64,000 nt of DNA, taken from contig NZ_JAUFPQ010000017.1 in the NCBI RefSeq assembly GCF_030409305.1, positions 132,106 through 196,105 of the forward strand, written 5' to 3'. The stretch is from Halomonas maura. Lineage in GTDB: Bacteria; Pseudomonadota; Gammaproteobacteria; Pseudomonadales; Halomonadaceae. Shown here piece by piece: positions 20,506 to 30,768 of the stretch. The notes beneath the pieces are model-generated. The model was not told the origin of the DNA and made no database searches. It saw only the letters and a list, made by a program, of their open reading frames with translations. Position numbers and translations under genes: made by a program. Numbering within the stretch: the first letter of the stretch is position 1; each line of letters opens with the position of its first letter.

Positions 20506-20534
20506 ACGAAGGGCGGCCATTGGCCGCCCTTCGT
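20506..20534. terminator. bidirectional terminator between aminotransferase and Yip1-family gene
   Basis: ACGAAGGGCGGCCA and its complement are separated by a single T (tight loop in practice about 5 bases). It is placed 18 bases after one stop and 34 bases after the stop of the convergent gene. GTGTCTTT follows on the plus strand. Confidence 0.75.
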
Positions 20535-20568
20535 GTCTTTCGGGGCTCGATGGAAGACGGGGCTCGAC

Positions 20569-21177
20569 TCAGGAACCGAGCAACGAGAGGAGAATGCGTT
20601 CCCCATAGCCCCACAGCAGCACCGTCAGGCCGAGCAGCGCCTCCAGCACCAGCACGCCGATGCCGAGCGTGGTACTGGAGACGATGAAGCCCTCCTCGCG
20701 ACTGATGCCGAGGAAGGCCGGAATCCCCAGGTACAGCAGGTAGGCGGTGTAGCAGAGCCCGATGATGCCGGCCAGCAGACACAACCAGACCAGCGGGTAG
20801 ACCGCCACGATGCCGCTGAGGAACATCGGCGTGGCCACATAGCCGGCGAACACGATGCACTCGCTCTGTCTCGGGGGCGTCGTGAAGCGCTTGGCCATGG
20901 CGCGGATCACCTTGCCCACGACGTAGACCGCCGCGAGGATCACCAGATAGAAGACGACCCCTGCGCCGAGGGCATCCAGGTAGCCGAGCTGTATCGTGGT
21001 CTCGCCCCCCAGCCCCCAGCCCACCTGGGTCGTGCCGATATAGGAACAGATGACCGGGATGGCCGCCAGCAGCAGCACATGATGCTCGTAGAGGTGGGTG
21101 AGCGTCTCGCGCTCTTCCTTGATCTGGCGCCACTCGCGCTGCGGGTGGGCCAGCAGTCCCCAGGCATGTGTCAACAT
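20569..21177 (-). CDS. Yip1-family integral membrane protein
   Basis: A 202-residue membrane protein with five predicted hydrophobic segments (around residues 38-55, 72-95, 110-130, 138-160 and 172-195). The N-terminal WGLLAHPQREWRQIKEERE is the typical Yip1-domain opening in bacteria. Function unknown. The ATG at 21177 follows AGGAGG within AGGAGGTAACGCG. It lies 110 bp downstream of cyoE on the same strand and may be read through from the cyo operon. Confidence 0.8.
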   Translation of the reverse strand: MLTHAWGLLAHPQREWRQIKEERETLTHLYEHHVLLLAAIPVICSYIGTTQVGWGLGGETTIQLGYLDALGAGVVFYLVILAAVYVVGKVIRAMAKRFTTPPRQSECIVFAGYVATPMFLSGIVAVYPLVWLCLLAGIIGLCYTAYLLYLGIPAFLGISREEGFIVSSTTLGIGVLVLEALLGLTVLLWGYGERILLSLLGS

Positions 21178-21286
21178 CGCGTTACCTCCTGCCGTCGACG
21201 GGCCGGGCGGCCCGTCGGTCCATTGTGTCAGACGACACACGCAGTATAGGCAGCAGGCGGGACGGCATGCCCGCGGCAAGGAACGC

Positions 21287-22234
21287 TCAGTTCAACGCAG
21301 CGGCCCAGAGTGGCGCGGCCGGCGGCAGACTCGCATCCAGTGACATCATCAGGCTCAGGGCGGTGATGGTCAGGATCGAGAAGCCGAAGACCCGCCGGGC
21401 CCAGCGCTCCTCGTCATCGGCGCGATAGCCCTGCAGGGCCAGGTACAGCCAGTAGCCGCCCATGCCCAGGGCCACGGCGAAGTAGCCCGGTCCCGCATAG
21501 CCCGCCACGCTCAGCGCGAGGGATGCCGCCACGAAGGCCAGGATGTAGCCGAGGATGTAGTGCTTGGCGGTCTGGATGCCCTTGACCACCGGCAACACCG
21601 GGATCGAGGCCGCGCGGTAGTCCTTCAGCCGGAAGATGGCGATGGCATAGGAATGCGGCATCTGCCACAGGCAGAAGATCACCAGCAGCGTCAGCGCACC
21701 GGTATCGAATGCCCCGGTAACCGCGCAGTAGCCCACCACCGGCGGCACCGCCCCGGACAGGCTACCCACCAGGGTGCCGTAGGCGGAGCGACGCTTCATG
21801 CACAGGCTGTAGGCCCCCACGTAGATGGCGAAGCCGAACACCGCCAGCCCCACCGTGAGGCCGTTGGTGAACAGCGCCAGCAGGGCGAAGCCCGCGACCC
21901 CGAGCAGGGTCGCGAAGCGCAGCGTGGCGGCCGGCGTGAGCCGTCCCTGGACCAGCGGACGGTTGCGCGTGCGCGTCATCAGGGCGTCGATGTCCCGGTC
22001 GATGACGTTGTTGAAGGCACAGCCGGAGGCGATCACCAGCGCCAGTCCGACCAGGGTCGCCAGCAGCAGCGTCGGGTCCACCTCCCCTCGGGCGGCCAGG
22101 AAGAAGCCGCCCAGTACCGAGATGGTGTTGCCACCGATGATTCCCGGCTTGGTGAGGGTGAGATAGTCCTGGCGCAGGGTCGGCACCGGAGTCAGCCGAT
22201 CATCATGTTCAGATGCAGATGATGCATGATCCAT
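21287..22234 (-). CDS. cyoE: protoheme IX farnesyltransferase (heme O synthase)
   Basis: A 315-residue UbiA-family prenyltransferase that adds the farnesyl group to heme B, giving heme O for the bo3 oxidase. The prenyl-diphosphate/Mg site is [19 protein letters not shown] (near residue 83), preceded by [21 protein letters not shown]. About nine hydrophobic helices follow. The ATG at 22234 has GGAGG six bases upstream, although this places the first 43 bases inside the end of cyoD; no later ATG precedes the conserved region. Last gene of cyoABCDE. Confidence 0.93.
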   Translation of the reverse strand: MDHASSASEHDDRLTPVPTLRQDYLTLTKPGIIGGNTISVLGGFFLAARGEVDPTLLLATLVGLALVIASGCAFNNVIDRDIDALMTRTRNRPLVQGRLTPAATLRFATLLGVAGFALLALFTNGLTVGLAVFGFAIYVGAYSLCMKRRSAYGTLVGSLSGAVPPVVGYCAVTGAFDTGALTLLVIFCLWQMPHSYAIAIFRLKDYRAASIPVLPVVKGIQTAKHYILGYILAFVAASLALSVAGYAGPGYFAVALGMGGYWLYLALQGYRADDEERWARRVFGFSILTITALSLMMSLDASLPPAAPLWAAALN

Positions 22235-22518
22235 AGGGAACCTCCGATGACCAGAACCAGGATCGTCACGGTGAAGACGAATGACATGAAGTTCCAGCCT
22301 TCATCGGCCTTGGTATTCATGTGCATGAACAGCACCAGCTGGACCAGTAGCTGGGCCACGGCCGCCACCACGATGGTGATCACCGTCGCCAGGGTATCGA
22401 GGGCCCCGGTCATCACCACCCCGAAGGGGATGATGGTCAGGACGATGGACAGGATCAGGCCGATCACATAGGACTTGACGCTGCCGTGGCTGTGCTCGTC
22501 GTGCGTATGTGCACTCAT
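22192..22518 (-). CDS. cyoD: cytochrome bo3 ubiquinol oxidase subunit IV
   Basis: A 108-residue subunit IV with three transmembrane helices (about 17-38, 44-66 and 79-101) and a histidine-rich cytoplasmic N-terminus ([10 protein letters not shown]). Subunit IV assists assembly and CuB binding of the quinol oxidase. It lies one base after cyoC and overlaps the start of cyoE by 43 bases. Confidence 0.93.
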   Translation of the reverse strand: MSAHTHDEHSHGSVKSYVIGLILSIVLTIIPFGVVMTGALDTLATVITIVVAAVAQLLVQLVLFMHMNTKADEGWNFMSFVFTVTILVLVIGGSLWIMHHLHLNMMIG

Positions 22519-22519
22519 G

Positions 22520-23143
22520 TCACAGGACTCCCATCAGGTAGACGAAGGAGAAGACGCAGATCCAGACGATATCCAGGAAGTGCCAGAACAGGCTCAGGCA
22601 CATGATCCGCGGGCGAGTGACGTCGGTCAGGCCCTTCTGCTTGACCTGGAGGATCATCACCAGGATCCAGATCAGTCCGAAGGTCACGTGCAGGCCGTGG
22701 GTGCCGACCAGGGTGAAGAAGGCCGACAGGAAGCCGCTGCGATCCGGGCCGAAGCCTTCATGGATCAGGTGCTGGAACTCGTAGATCTCCATGGCCACGA
22801 AGGCGGCGCCCAGGGCGAAGGTGATCCACAGCCAGCGACCGACCTTGGCCGCCTGGTTGGCGTTCATGGACAGCACGGCCATGCCGTAGGTGAAGCTCGA
22901 GAACAGCAGCAGGAAGGTCTCGACCAGGATGAACGGCAGCTCGAAGATCTCGCCCGGGGTCGGGCCCCCGGCCGTGCCCCGCAGGAGCACGGCGTAGGTG
23001 GCGAACAGCGATCCGAAGATCACCAGGTCGCTCATCAGGTAGACCCAGAAACCGAAGACCTTGGTGCCCGCCGCATCGTGATGATCGTCGTGGTGGTCAT
23101 GCCCGTGGGCATGACCGTGATTGCTCAGTGTATTGGTAGCCAT
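22520..23143 (-). CDS. cyoC: cytochrome bo3 ubiquinol oxidase subunit III
   Basis: A 207-residue heme-copper oxidase subunit III with five transmembrane helices, matching the short bo3 type. The N-terminus is histidine-rich ([15 protein letters not shown]), followed by [32 protein letters not shown] is the conserved helix IV block. Separated from cyoB by 2 bases and from cyoD by 1 base, consistent with one polycistronic mRNA. Confidence 0.94.
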   Translation of the reverse strand: MATNTLSNHGHAHGHDHHDDHHDAAGTKVFGFWVYLMSDLVIFGSLFATYAVLLRGTAGGPTPGEIFELPFILVETFLLLFSSFTYGMAVLSMNANQAAKVGRWLWITFALGAAFVAMEIYEFQHLIHEGFGPDRSGFLSAFFTLVGTHGLHVTFGLIWILVMILQVKQKGLTDVTRPRIMCLSLFWHFLDIVWICVFSFVYLMGVL

Positions 23144-23145
23144 GA

Positions 23146-25164
23146 TTACGCCTGCACCCCCAGCCGAGTTGAATACGCGAGGTCACCCTTCTGCTTCAAG
23201 CGCTGACGGTGCTCGCGCTCGATGCGCTCCACCTCTGCCGCCGGCACGTAGTAGTCGACGTCCTCGTTGAAGACACGGGCGATGAAGGTCGCAAAGACCC
23301 CGAGGCCCCCCACGGCCACCAGCCACCAGATATGCCACACCAGGGCGAAGCCGGCGATGGTGGCGAACAGCGCCATGACCGGGCCTTCCCAGGTGTTCTT
23401 GGGCATGTGGATGTCCTGGTAGGGCGGCTCGGACAGCGGCGGCTGACCACCATTGGCCTGCTTGACCGTCCAGAAGTCATCGACGCCCTTCACCTCGGGC
23501 AGGTGCGCGAAGTTGTAGAACGGCGACGGAGAGGAGGTCGCCCACTCCAGGGTGCGGCCGTCCCAGGGATCGCCGGTCACGTCCTGGTTCTGCTTGCGAT
23601 CCCGGATACTCACGTAGAACTGGATCACGGTACAGGCGATGCCGGCGGCGATGATCAGCGCACCGACCCAGGCGATGACCATCAGCGGCTGCCATTCCGG
23701 ATTGCTATAGGACTGCATGCGCCGCACGGCACCGAAGAAGCTCAGCACGTAGAGCGGCATGAAGGCCACGTAGAAGCCGATGATCCAGCACCAGAAGGAG
23801 CGCTTGCCCCACTTCTCGTCCAGGGTGAAGCCGAAGGCCTTGGGGAACCAGTAGGTCAGGCCCGCCAGCATGCCGAACACCACGCCGCCGATGATGACGT
23901 TGTGGAAGTGGGCGATGACGAACAGGCTGTTGTGCAGCACGAAGTTCGCCGCCGGCACCGAGAGCATCACGCCGGTCATGCCACCGATGGTGAAGGTGAT
24001 GATGAAGCCGAGGGTCCACAGCACCGGCGAGGTGAATTCCAGCCGGCCGCGGTACATGGTGAACAGCCAGTTGAAGATCTTCACCCCGGTGGGAATGGCG
24101 ATGATCATCGTCATGATGCCGAAGAAGGCATTGACGTTGGCGCCCGCCCCCATGGTGAAGAAGTGGTGCAGCCAGACGATGAACGACAGCAGGGTGATCG
24201 CCACCGTGGCCCAGACCATGGTGTTGTAGCCGAACAGGCGCTTCTTGGCGAAGGTCGCGATGACTTCGGAGAACACGCCGAAGGCCGGCAGGATCAGGAT
24301 GTACACCTCGGGGTGGCCCCAGGCCCAGATGAGGTTGACGTACATCATCATGTTGCCACCGAGATCGGTGGTGAAGAAGTGCATGCCCAGGTAACGATCC
24401 AGGGTCAGCAGCGCGATGGTCGCGGTCAGGATCGGGAAGGAGGCGATGATCAGGATGTTCGCGCACAGCGAGGTCCAGGTGAAGATCGGCATCCGGAACA
24501 GGGTCATGCCCTTGGTGCGCATCTTCAGGATGGTGACGAAGAAGTTGATCCCCGTCAGGGTCGTGCCGATTCCCGATATCTGCAACGCCCATATCCAGTA
24601 GTCCACCCCGACCCCGGGACTGTAATCGAGTCCCGAGAGTGGCGCATAGGCCAGCCAGCCGGTCTTGGCGAACTCGCCGACGAACAGCGAGACGTTGACC
24701 AGCACCACGCCGGAGGCAAACAGCCAGAAGCTCAGGTTGTTCAGGAACGGGAAGGCCACGTCACGCGCGCCGATCTGCAGCGGCACCACCAGGTTCATCA
24801 GGCCGATGACCATGGGCATGGCGACGAAGAAGATCATGATCACGCCGTGGGCGGTGAAGATCTGGTCATAGTGTGAAGGAGGCAGGAAGCCCTCGGCCCC
24901 GGCCGAGGCCATCGCCAGCTGGGAACGCATCATGATGGCGTCCGCGAAGCCGCGTAGCAGCATCACCAGGGCGACGATGAAGTACATGATGCCGAGCTTC
25001 TTGTGGTCGATGGAGGTGATCCACTCCTTCCACAGATAGCCCCACTTCTTGAAGTAGGTGATGGCGCCCGTAATCCCGAGCCCGCCCAGCACGATGGCCG
25101 CAACGGTCACCATGATGATCGGCTCGTCGAACGGAACCGCCTCTAGACTGAGTTTTCCGAACAT
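23146..25164 (-). CDS. cyoB: cytochrome bo3 ubiquinol oxidase subunit I
   Basis: The 672-residue catalytic subunit carrying low-spin heme b, heme o3 and CuB, coupling quinol oxidation and O2 reduction to proton pumping. Visible signatures are [17 protein letters not shown] (CuB histidine and cross-linked tyrosine), [10 protein letters not shown] (two CuB histidines) and [12 protein letters not shown] (heme ligands). Length matches E. coli CyoB (663). The fifteen-helix subunit I pattern is present. Three bases separate it from cyoA. Confidence 0.97.
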   Translation of the reverse strand: MFGKLSLEAVPFDEPIIMVTVAAIVLGGLGITGAITYFKKWGYLWKEWITSIDHKKLGIMYFIVALVMLLRGFADAIMMRSQLAMASAGAEGFLPPSHYDQIFTAHGVIMIFFVAMPMVIGLMNLVVPLQIGARDVAFPFLNNLSFWLFASGVVLVNVSLFVGEFAKTGWLAYAPLSGLDYSPGVGVDYWIWALQISGIGTTLTGINFFVTILKMRTKGMTLFRMPIFTWTSLCANILIIASFPILTATIALLTLDRYLGMHFFTTDLGGNMMMYVNLIWAWGHPEVYILILPAFGVFSEVIATFAKKRLFGYNTMVWATVAITLLSFIVWLHHFFTMGAGANVNAFFGIMTMIIAIPTGVKIFNWLFTMYRGRLEFTSPVLWTLGFIITFTIGGMTGVMLSVPAANFVLHNSLFVIAHFHNVIIGGVVFGMLAGLTYWFPKAFGFTLDEKWGKRSFWCWIIGFYVAFMPLYVLSFFGAVRRMQSYSNPEWQPLMVIAWVGALIIAAGIACTVIQFYVSIRDRKQNQDVTGDPWDGRTLEWATSSPSPFYNFAHLPEVKGVDDFWTVKQANGGQPPLSEPPYQDIHMPKNTWEGPVMALFATIAGFALVWHIWWLVAVGGLGVFATFIARVFNEDVDYYVPAAEVERIEREHRQRLKQKGDLAYSTRLGVQA

Positions 25165-25167
25165 AAT

Positions 25168-26151
25168 TTACTCCGCTGCCTCCGCGCTCATGGGCTTGCC
25201 GTGAGAGTCGGCCGACTCGTGGTGACCGCTACCATGGCCGAAGCCATCGGCATAGCTGTCGGCGTATTTCGACACACGCGCCTCGTGGTCACCGCCGGCA
25301 TGGAAGCTCTTGATGATGCTCTCGTAGAGAGCCGGGGATACCTCGGAGAAATACTGGATCTCGGCGTCCTCGGAGGGCGCGGCGAGCTCGTAGTACTCCT
25401 CGGGGAAGGTCAGGGACTCGGACGACTCGCGGACCTCGGCGACCCAGGCCTCGAAGTCCTGCTCGGAGCCCACGTGGGCGTCGAAGGTCATGTCCGAGAA
25501 GCCGGCACCGCTGTAGTTGGTGGAGCGGCCGGGATAGACCCCTTGCTCATCGGCGATCAGGTGGACGTCGTTGTCCATGCCGGCCATGGCGTAGATCTGG
25601 CTGCCCAGGCGGGGAATGAAGAAGGAATTCATCACCGAGCCAGAGGTGACGCGGAAACGCACCGGCGTATCCTCGGGGAAGGCCAGCTCGTTGACCGTGG
25701 CGATGCCCTGTTCCGGGTAGATGAACAGCCATTTCCAGTCCAGCGAGACCGCCTCGATCACCATCGGTTCCTGGCCCTCTTCCTGCGTCTCGAGGGGCTT
25801 GTGCGGATCCAGGCTGTGCGAGGTGTACCAGGTCAGCAGCGCCAGGAAGGCGATGATCACGCAGGGGATCAGCCAGACCACGGCTTCGATCTTGTTGGAG
25901 TGGGCCCAGTCGGGCTGGTAGGTGGCATCACGGTTGCTCTGGCGGTAGCGCCAGGCGAACAGCAGGGTCATCACGATGACCGGGATGACGACGATCTGCA
26001 TCAGCCCGAAGGCGGTCAGGATCAGGGTGCGCTGCTCTTCCCCGATCTGTCCCTTGGGATCCAGCAACGCCGAGCTGCAGCCCGCCAGCAGCAGGGGCAG
26101 CACTGCCAGCAGCAGGACGCCGAGCTTGCGCAGGGAGGGGGTTCGACTCAT
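25168..26151 (-). CDS. cyoA: cytochrome bo3 ubiquinol oxidase subunit II (lipoprotein)
   Basis: A 327-residue subunit II. The lipoprotein signal ends LLLAGC with C25 as the lipidated residue, followed by two transmembrane helices and a periplasmic cupredoxin domain without the CuA ligands, as in quinol oxidases ([35 protein letters not shown]). The C-terminus is extended and rich in His, Ser and Asp ([14 protein letters not shown]), a low-complexity tail. First gene of cyoABCDE. Upstream is an AT-richer region with a probable promoter. Confidence 0.95.
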   Translation of the reverse strand: MSRTPSLRKLGVLLLAVLPLLLAGCSSALLDPKGQIGEEQRTLILTAFGLMQIVVIPVIVMTLLFAWRYRQSNRDATYQPDWAHSNKIEAVVWLIPCVIIAFLALLTWYTSHSLDPHKPLETQEEGQEPMVIEAVSLDWKWLFIYPEQGIATVNELAFPEDTPVRFRVTSGSVMNSFFIPRLGSQIYAMAGMDNDVHLIADEQGVYPGRSTNYSGAGFSDMTFDAHVGSEQDFEAWVAEVRESSESLTFPEEYYELAAPSEDAEIQYFSEVSPALYESIIKSFHAGGDHEARVSKYADSYADGFGHGSGHHESADSHGKPMSAEAAE

Positions 26152-26471
26152 GTTTCGACCTCGTCAGGGGCTTGGTGACAGGCGCATAGCCTGTTCAATT
26201 TAAGCAAGCTATATGCATGCCCAAGACCTCTCCGGCGCAAGTCGACGCTCTCCCTGCAGGGGCGACCTTCGACCGTCGTGGAGAGGACTCCGGGGCTGAC
26301 TCACGGCCCCTGGATCGGGACACGTCGAACGGTGCCACGAGCGGACAGCGGCCGTGAGGCCGGGATTGTGCAAACAGTGAGGGCAAAACGGAAGGGGCGA
26401 TTTGACGCAGGGTGTCGCACCGCCCTCTCGCGAGGGCGGCAATTAGGTACGCCGGGCGGAAGGCGCTGGCC
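26152..26471. promoter_or_regulatory. cyo operon leader/promoter region
   Basis: 320 bases without a gene between cyoA and the CBS-domain gene. Two things stand out. An AT-rich stretch at about 26194-26220 (on the minus strand CATATAGCTTGCTTAAATTG) is the best candidate for the cyo promoter. An inverted repeat, ACAGGC and GCCTGT around GCATA, at 26178-26194 lies in the expected 5' leader. No clear ArcA or FNR box could be recognised by eye. Confidence 0.4.
26420..26439 (-). terminator. hairpin after the CBS-domain gene
   Basis: CCGCCCTC and GAGGGCGG flank TCGC, 33 bases past the stop of the minus-strand CBS gene. No U-tract follows on that strand. Confidence 0.45.
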
Positions 26472-27164
26472 CTAGAAGGAGCCCATGCCCTTGGGCATGA
26501 AGCCCAGGTTGTTCTCCACGGCCTTCACGCCCTGGGTGTTCTCGGCGGCCACCTGGACCGCCCAGCGTTGCTCCTTGCTTTCGACCAGCCCCCATAGCTG
26601 GACGTTGCCGCCGGAGACGATGATGTTGAGGCGATCGACGATCACCCCGGTATGGGCATCGATTTCCTTGAGGATGGCCTCGCGAATCGCCCGGTCATCG
26701 TCCAGCGGCGCCTCCCCCGGCGAGGCAACCGAGAAGCCACGCAGCAGGTTGGCACGGCTGACGATGCCCACCAGGCGGCCGTCACGGACCACCGGCACCC
26801 GCTTGATGCCGCGCTTCTCCAGCAACGCCGCGATGCGATGCAGCGGTTCGTCTTCCTCCACGGTGACCGGCGACGGGGTCATGATCTCGCTGGCCAGACG
26901 CCCGTGGGTACGCACGTACTCGGCGTCCTTGTCGGCCATGGAGAATAGCCGCAGCCACCAGGAACCATGGGACTCTTCCGCTTCATCGCTCACGATGCGG
27001 CGAATCAGGTCCCCCTCGCTGACGATGCCGAGCACCCGCTCGTCCTTGTCGACCACCGGGACGGCACTGATGCTATGCTCCACCAGCAGGCTGGCGATCT
27101 CGCGGACTTCGCTGTCGGGGGACACGGTGATCACATGGGGCGTCATGACGTCGGCGGCATGCAT
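26472..27164 (-). CDS. CBS-CBS-BON domain protein
   Basis: A 230-residue protein with two CBS domains (about residues 7-60, VMTPHVITVSPDSEVREIA, and 94-148, IMTPSPVTVEEDEPLHRIA) and a BON domain (about 160-222, REAILKEIDAHTGVIVDRL). CBS pairs bind adenosyl ligands and BON domains are linked to membrane or phospholipid contact. No catalytic domain is present, so it is likely a sensor or regulatory protein. The role is unknown. It is a single gene on the minus strand. Confidence 0.85.
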   Translation of the reverse strand: MHAADVMTPHVITVSPDSEVREIASLLVEHSISAVPVVDKDERVLGIVSEGDLIRRIVSDEAEESHGSWWLRLFSMADKDAEYVRTHGRLASEIMTPSPVTVEEDEPLHRIAALLEKRGIKRVPVVRDGRLVGIVSRANLLRGFSVASPGEAPLDDDRAIREAILKEIDAHTGVIVDRLNIIVSGGNVQLWGLVESKEQRWAVQVAAENTQGVKAVENNLGFMPKGMGSF

Positions 27165-27242
27165 GGTGAGGCCTCCAGAGCGTGGGTAGGCGTTACGCGG
27201 TCGCGGCGGCCGTCCCCGGCCGTGCTCTTATCAACATAGCAA

Positions 27243-27283
27243 GCCCCGGCGGTCGGGGCCTTGACCCTCGACAGGATCAAGGC
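27243..27283 (-). terminator. double hairpin after the LacI-type regulator gene
   Basis: GCCTTGA/TCAAGGC arms span 27258-27283, directly followed on the minus strand by GCCCCG/CGGGGC arms (27243-27259). The pair lies 78 bases beyond the regulator stop and then runs into TTGCTATGTTGA. Confidence 0.45.
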
Positions 27284-27360
27284 GCCTCGCTCGCGTCGGG
27301 GATCGCCGGATCACCTGCCGCCCATGCCCGCGGGGCATGGCCCCGGCGACGGCTGAGCGG

Positions 27361-28365
27361 CTACCGGCCCGGCCCCGGCGCCCTCACGGAATCGCGCACC
27401 ACCAGCTGCGGTGCAATCTTGAGGTGCTCGACGCTCGTGGCCTTGTCGGCGATGGCCGACGTCAGCAGGCGGCTGGCTTCCCGGCACAGCACCCCGGCCT
27501 GTTGGCGCACGGTGGTCAGGGCGGGGGTAAACAGCCGCGCGATCTCGATGTCGTCGTAGCCGATCACCGAGAGATCCCCGGGCACCTGCAGGCCCTGTCG
27601 GGTCGCCTGGCCGATGGCCCCCAGCGCGGAGAAGTCATTGAAGGCAAAGAGCGCCGTGGGCCGGTGTGGCCCCCCGCACAGTCGTCGCACCGCCGTCTCC
27701 CCGCTCTCGATGTCCATGTTGCCGGCATGCACCCAGTCCGGCTCGAGGGGCAGCCCCGCCTCGTCCAGCGCGCGTCGAAAGCCGCGGAAACGCCGCCTCG
27801 ACTGGTGGTGCTGCTCGGGCCCGGCGATACAGCCGATCGCCCGGTGGCCCTGCTCGATCAGCTGGGAGGTCGCCAGATAGCCGCCGAGCTCGGAATCATC
27901 GCTGACGCTGGTCAGGCCGGGCGTGTCCGAATCCAGCAGCACCACCGGGAAGCTGCAGGACGCCAGCAGCTCCAGGTAGGCCTCGGAGAGCACCGATTCC
28001 AGCACCAGCAGCCCATCGATGCGCCGTCCCTTCAGCGTGCGGATGTAACTGCGCTGCTTGTCGATATCCCGCCCGGAATTGCACAGGATCAGATTGAAGC
28101 CGGCCGCGTAGAGCTCGGCCTCGAGTCGGGCGACCACCTCGGCGAAATAGGGGTTGGTCGAGCTGGTGACGATCAGCCCGATGGTGTGCGTCACGTTCTT
28201 CTTCAGCGACTGCGCCGAGCTGCTGGGGGTGTAGTCGAGCCGCTCGATCGCGGCCCTGACCCGGTCACGGGTCTCCGCCTTGACGAAGCGGGTGCCGTTG
28301 AGCACATGCGAGACCGTCGAGACGGATACCCCCGCCTCTCTCGCCACATCGGTAATCGTCACCAT
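27361..28365 (-). CDS. LacI-family transcriptional regulator (RbsR-like)
   Basis: A 334-residue LacI/GalR repressor. The N-terminal helix-turn-helix with hinge is ITDVAREAGVSVSTVSHVLN (residues 3-22) and the periplasmic-binding-like sensor domain follows from about residue 60 (HTIGLIVTSSTNPYFAEVV). It is divergent from ribokinase, nucleoside hydrolase, transketolase and transaldolase, so ribose or a nucleoside-derived sugar is the expected effector. A 36-bp palindrome with LacI-type AAACGTTT cores lies between the two gene starts. Start at 28365 is the M of MVTITDV; a longer in-frame start lacks family residues. Confidence 0.9.
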   Translation of the reverse strand: MVTITDVAREAGVSVSTVSHVLNGTRFVKAETRDRVRAAIERLDYTPSSSAQSLKKNVTHTIGLIVTSSTNPYFAEVVARLEAELYAAGFNLILCNSGRDIDKQRSYIRTLKGRRIDGLLVLESVLSEAYLELLASCSFPVVLLDSDTPGLTSVSDDSELGGYLATSQLIEQGHRAIGCIAGPEQHHQSRRRFRGFRRALDEAGLPLEPDWVHAGNMDIESGETAVRRLCGGPHRPTALFAFNDFSALGAIGQATRQGLQVPGDLSVIGYDDIEIARLFTPALTTVRQQAGVLCREASRLLTSAIADKATSVEHLKIAPQLVVRDSVRAPGPGR

Positions 28366-28615
28366 CGCCGGAGGCCACCCCCGCCCCATGCCTCTGTCAC
28401 CCGCCTGTCGCTCATCGCCGCTTGCCTCCCTACCGTTCGGATCGCCTGCCCCCGGACCACGCCACGGCATTGCCGGGTGGGGCTTCGCCACGCCCAGCAT
28501 AACGTATTGATTCATCGAGTAGCAGCGGCCTCGGCGGCGCTCTGGCCCGCGACCGCCCGCGCCGCCTCCTCGCCGGGAGCCATCCCTGGCTCGACACCAT
28601 GGTACCCCAATCGGG

Positions 28616-28651
28616 GCAGAGAAAAACGTTTGCGCAAACGTTTTTCTCTGC
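28616..28651. promoter_or_regulatory. 36-bp perfect palindrome, predicted LacI/RbsR-family operator
   Basis: The left half GCAGAGAAAAACGTTTGC is followed immediately by its exact reverse complement. Two overlapping AAACGTTT cores, the LacI-family signature, are centred 12 bp apart. The sequence TTGCGC inside the palindrome and CTAGGG/TAGGGT about 17 bp downstream could form a promoter for the ribokinase operon, so binding would block it. It sits 119 bp before the ribokinase GTG and 251 bp before the regulator start. Confidence 0.8.
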
Positions 28652-28734
28652 GCTAGGGTGAGTGCAACCCATCGAGCCCCTGGGCCCCACAGCGCCTCGG
28701 CCGACCGTCCATCAACAACGACAGGGTGAATGCA

Positions 28735-29688
28735 GTGACTACCGCCCCCATCGCCTCCCCCCGGGACGCCACCTCGGCCGCCCATGCCGACGCGGTCGTC
28801 GTCGGCAGCCTCAACATGGACCTCGTGGTCCGCACGCCGCGCCATCCCCGGCCCGGCGAGACCCTGCTCGGCCGAGGCTTGACGGCCACCCCGGGCGGCA
28901 AGGGCGCCAACCAGGCCGTGGCCCTGGCGCGCCTCGGCGCCAGCACCGCGATGGTCGGCCGCGTCGGCGACGATGCCTACGGCCAGGCGCTCTTGGCCAA
29001 CCTCGACCGCGAGAACATCCGGCGCCGGGGCGTGCAAACGAGTGCCGACACCACGACCGGCACGGCCATGATCCAGGTCGATGACGCCAGCCAGAACAGC
29101 ATCGTGGTCATTCCCGGCAGCAACGCCGCGCTGACCCCGGCCGACGTGGCAAGCGTCGATGACCTGCTGCGCCAGGCCAGGCTGGTGGTCTGCCAGCTGG
29201 AGGTCCCCCTGCCCACCGTGCGCGACGCGCTGGCCCGCGCCCGTCGTCATGGCGCCACCACCCTGCTCAACGCCGCCCCGGCCATGACGCTGCCCCGTGA
29301 CCTGCTGGCGCTGGTCGACTGGCTGGTGGTCAACGAGAGCGAGGCCGCCGCCCTGTCCGGCCAGCCCGTCGGCCATCCCGACGAGGCGGCCCAGGCCATA
29401 CGCCGCCTGCGCCAGTCCGGCTGCCGCCAGATCCTCGTCACCCTGGGCGCCCAGGGGGTGGTCGCGGGCGACGACGACGGCCTGCATCACTACCCGGCCT
29501 CGGCGGTCACGGCCATCGACACCACCGCGGCCGGCGACACCTTCGTCGGCGGCTTCGCCGCGGCGCTGCTGCGCGGCGAGGCCGTGGCAGCGGCGATCCT
29601 CGAGGGCCAGGCCGCCGCCGCCCTCGCCGTGACCCGCGCCGGCGCCCAGGCGTCGATCCCCCACCGCCACGAACTCGCCGACCACTGA
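28735..29688 (+). CDS. rbsK: ribokinase
   Basis: A 317-residue PfkB-family sugar kinase closest to ribokinase, phosphorylating D-ribose to ribose 5-phosphate. Key blocks are VVVGSLNMDLVVRTP, TPGGKGANQAVALARLGA, and AIDTTAAGDTFVGGFAAALL with the catalytic aspartate. It uses a GTG start; the GTG at 28735 is chosen because AGGGTGA lies five bases upstream, while an in-frame GTG at 28726 has no good ribosome site. First gene of the nucleoside hydrolase-tkt-tal group and divergent from the LacI regulator. Confidence 0.9.
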   Translation: MTTAPIASPRDATSAAHADAVVVGSLNMDLVVRTPRHPRPGETLLGRGLTATPGGKGANQAVALARLGASTAMVGRVGDDAYGQALLANLDRENIRRRGVQTSADTTTGTAMIQVDDASQNSIVVIPGSNAALTPADVASVDDLLRQARLVVCQLEVPLPTVRDALARARRHGATTLLNAAPAMTLPRDLLALVDWLVVNESEAAALSGQPVGHPDEAAQAIRRLRQSGCRQILVTLGAQGVVAGDDDGLHHYPASAVTAIDTTAAGDTFVGGFAAALLRGEAVAAAILEGQAAAALAVTRAGAQASIPHRHELADH

Positions 29689-29707
29689 CCTCCACAGGAG
29701 ACCCACC

Positions 29708-30697
29708 ATGGCCACCCCCGCTCCCACCAAGGTGATCTTCGACACCGACCCGGGCATCGACGACGCCATGGCGCTGCTGTTCCTGCATCGCCACCCGGGC
29801 CTCGAGCTGCTCGGCATCACCACGGTGCACGGCAACGCCCGCACCGACACCACCACCCGCAACGCCCGCTACCTGGCCGAGCGCTTCGGCCTCGAGGTCC
29901 CCGTCGCCCGCGGCGCGGCGGAGCCCCTGGCGATGCCCAAGTCGGCACCGCCCACCGTCGTCCACGGTGACGACGGCCTGGGCAACGCCGGCCTGTCCTT
30001 CGCGCCGACCCTCCCGCTGGACCCGCGCCCCGCCTACCGGCTGATCATCGACACCCTGCGCCGCCATCCCGGCGAGGTGACGCTGATCGCCGTCGGCCCG
30101 CTGACCAACCTGGCCCTGGCGCTCAAGGAGGACCCGGCGATCGCCGGCCTGGTCAAGGAGGTCGTGGTGATGGGCGGCGCCTTCGGCGTCGACGGCCAGG
30201 GCGGCAACATCACCCCGGTGGCCGAGGCCAACATCCACGGCGACCCCCACGCCGCCGACCTGGTCTTCACCGCCGACTGGCCGGTCACCCTGGTCGGCCT
30301 GGACGTCACCCACAAGGTGCAGATGCGCGACGCCGACTTCCGCCGCCTGCGCGAGCTGGGCGGCGAGGACGGCGACTTCATGTGGCGGATCTCGCGCCAC
30401 TACGTGGGCTTCTATTCCGAGCGCGAGGCCATCGACGGCTGCTATGTGCATGACTCCAGCGCCGTGGCCTACGTGCTCGACCCGAGCCTGTTCACGATAC
30501 GCCGCGGCCCGGTGCGTGCGGTGCGCGGCGGCCTCGCCATGGGCCAGACCATCCAGCGGCCCGACGACCGGGACTACCCGCCCAACGCCTGGGACGGCCT
30601 GCCCTCGCAGCGGGTCTGCGTGGACGTGGATGGCCCGCGCCTGATGGCGCTGTTCATGGACACCTTTATCGCCCCCGAGCAGACGCAAGACGCCTGA
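29708..30697 (+). CDS. ribonucleoside hydrolase (IUNH family)
   Basis: A 329-residue nucleoside N-ribohydrolase, cleaving ribonucleosides to base and ribose. The Ca-binding DTDPGIDDA motif begins at residue 12, with [11 protein letters not shown] and VVVMGGAFG typical of the family. Base preference (pyrimidine RihA/B versus broad RihC) cannot be told. Only 19 bases follow the ribokinase gene, and the product ribose is ribokinase's substrate, strongly suggesting coupled function. Confidence 0.92.
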   Translation: MATPAPTKVIFDTDPGIDDAMALLFLHRHPGLELLGITTVHGNARTDTTTRNARYLAERFGLEVPVARGAAEPLAMPKSAPPTVVHGDDGLGNAGLSFAPTLPLDPRPAYRLIIDTLRRHPGEVTLIAVGPLTNLALALKEDPAIAGLVKEVVVMGGAFGVDGQGGNITPVAEANIHGDPHAADLVFTADWPVTLVGLDVTHKVQMRDADFRRLRELGGEDGDFMWRISRHYVGFYSEREAIDGCYVHDSSAVAYVLDPSLFTIRRGPVRAVRGGLAMGQTIQRPDDRDYPPNAWDGLPSQRVCVDVDGPRLMALFMDTFIAPEQTQDA

Positions 30698-30768
30698 GAC
30701 GCCCCCTCGCAGACCTGTCGACGGCTAACTGCGATCACCATGCATCCACTCCAGGCTGGACACCGACA

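Noticed and set aside
28366..29862. Minus-strand frame extending the LacI regulator to over 800 codons
   Set aside because: The extension runs antisense through ribokinase and the divergent promoter region; LacI proteins start at the helix-turn-helix at 28365.
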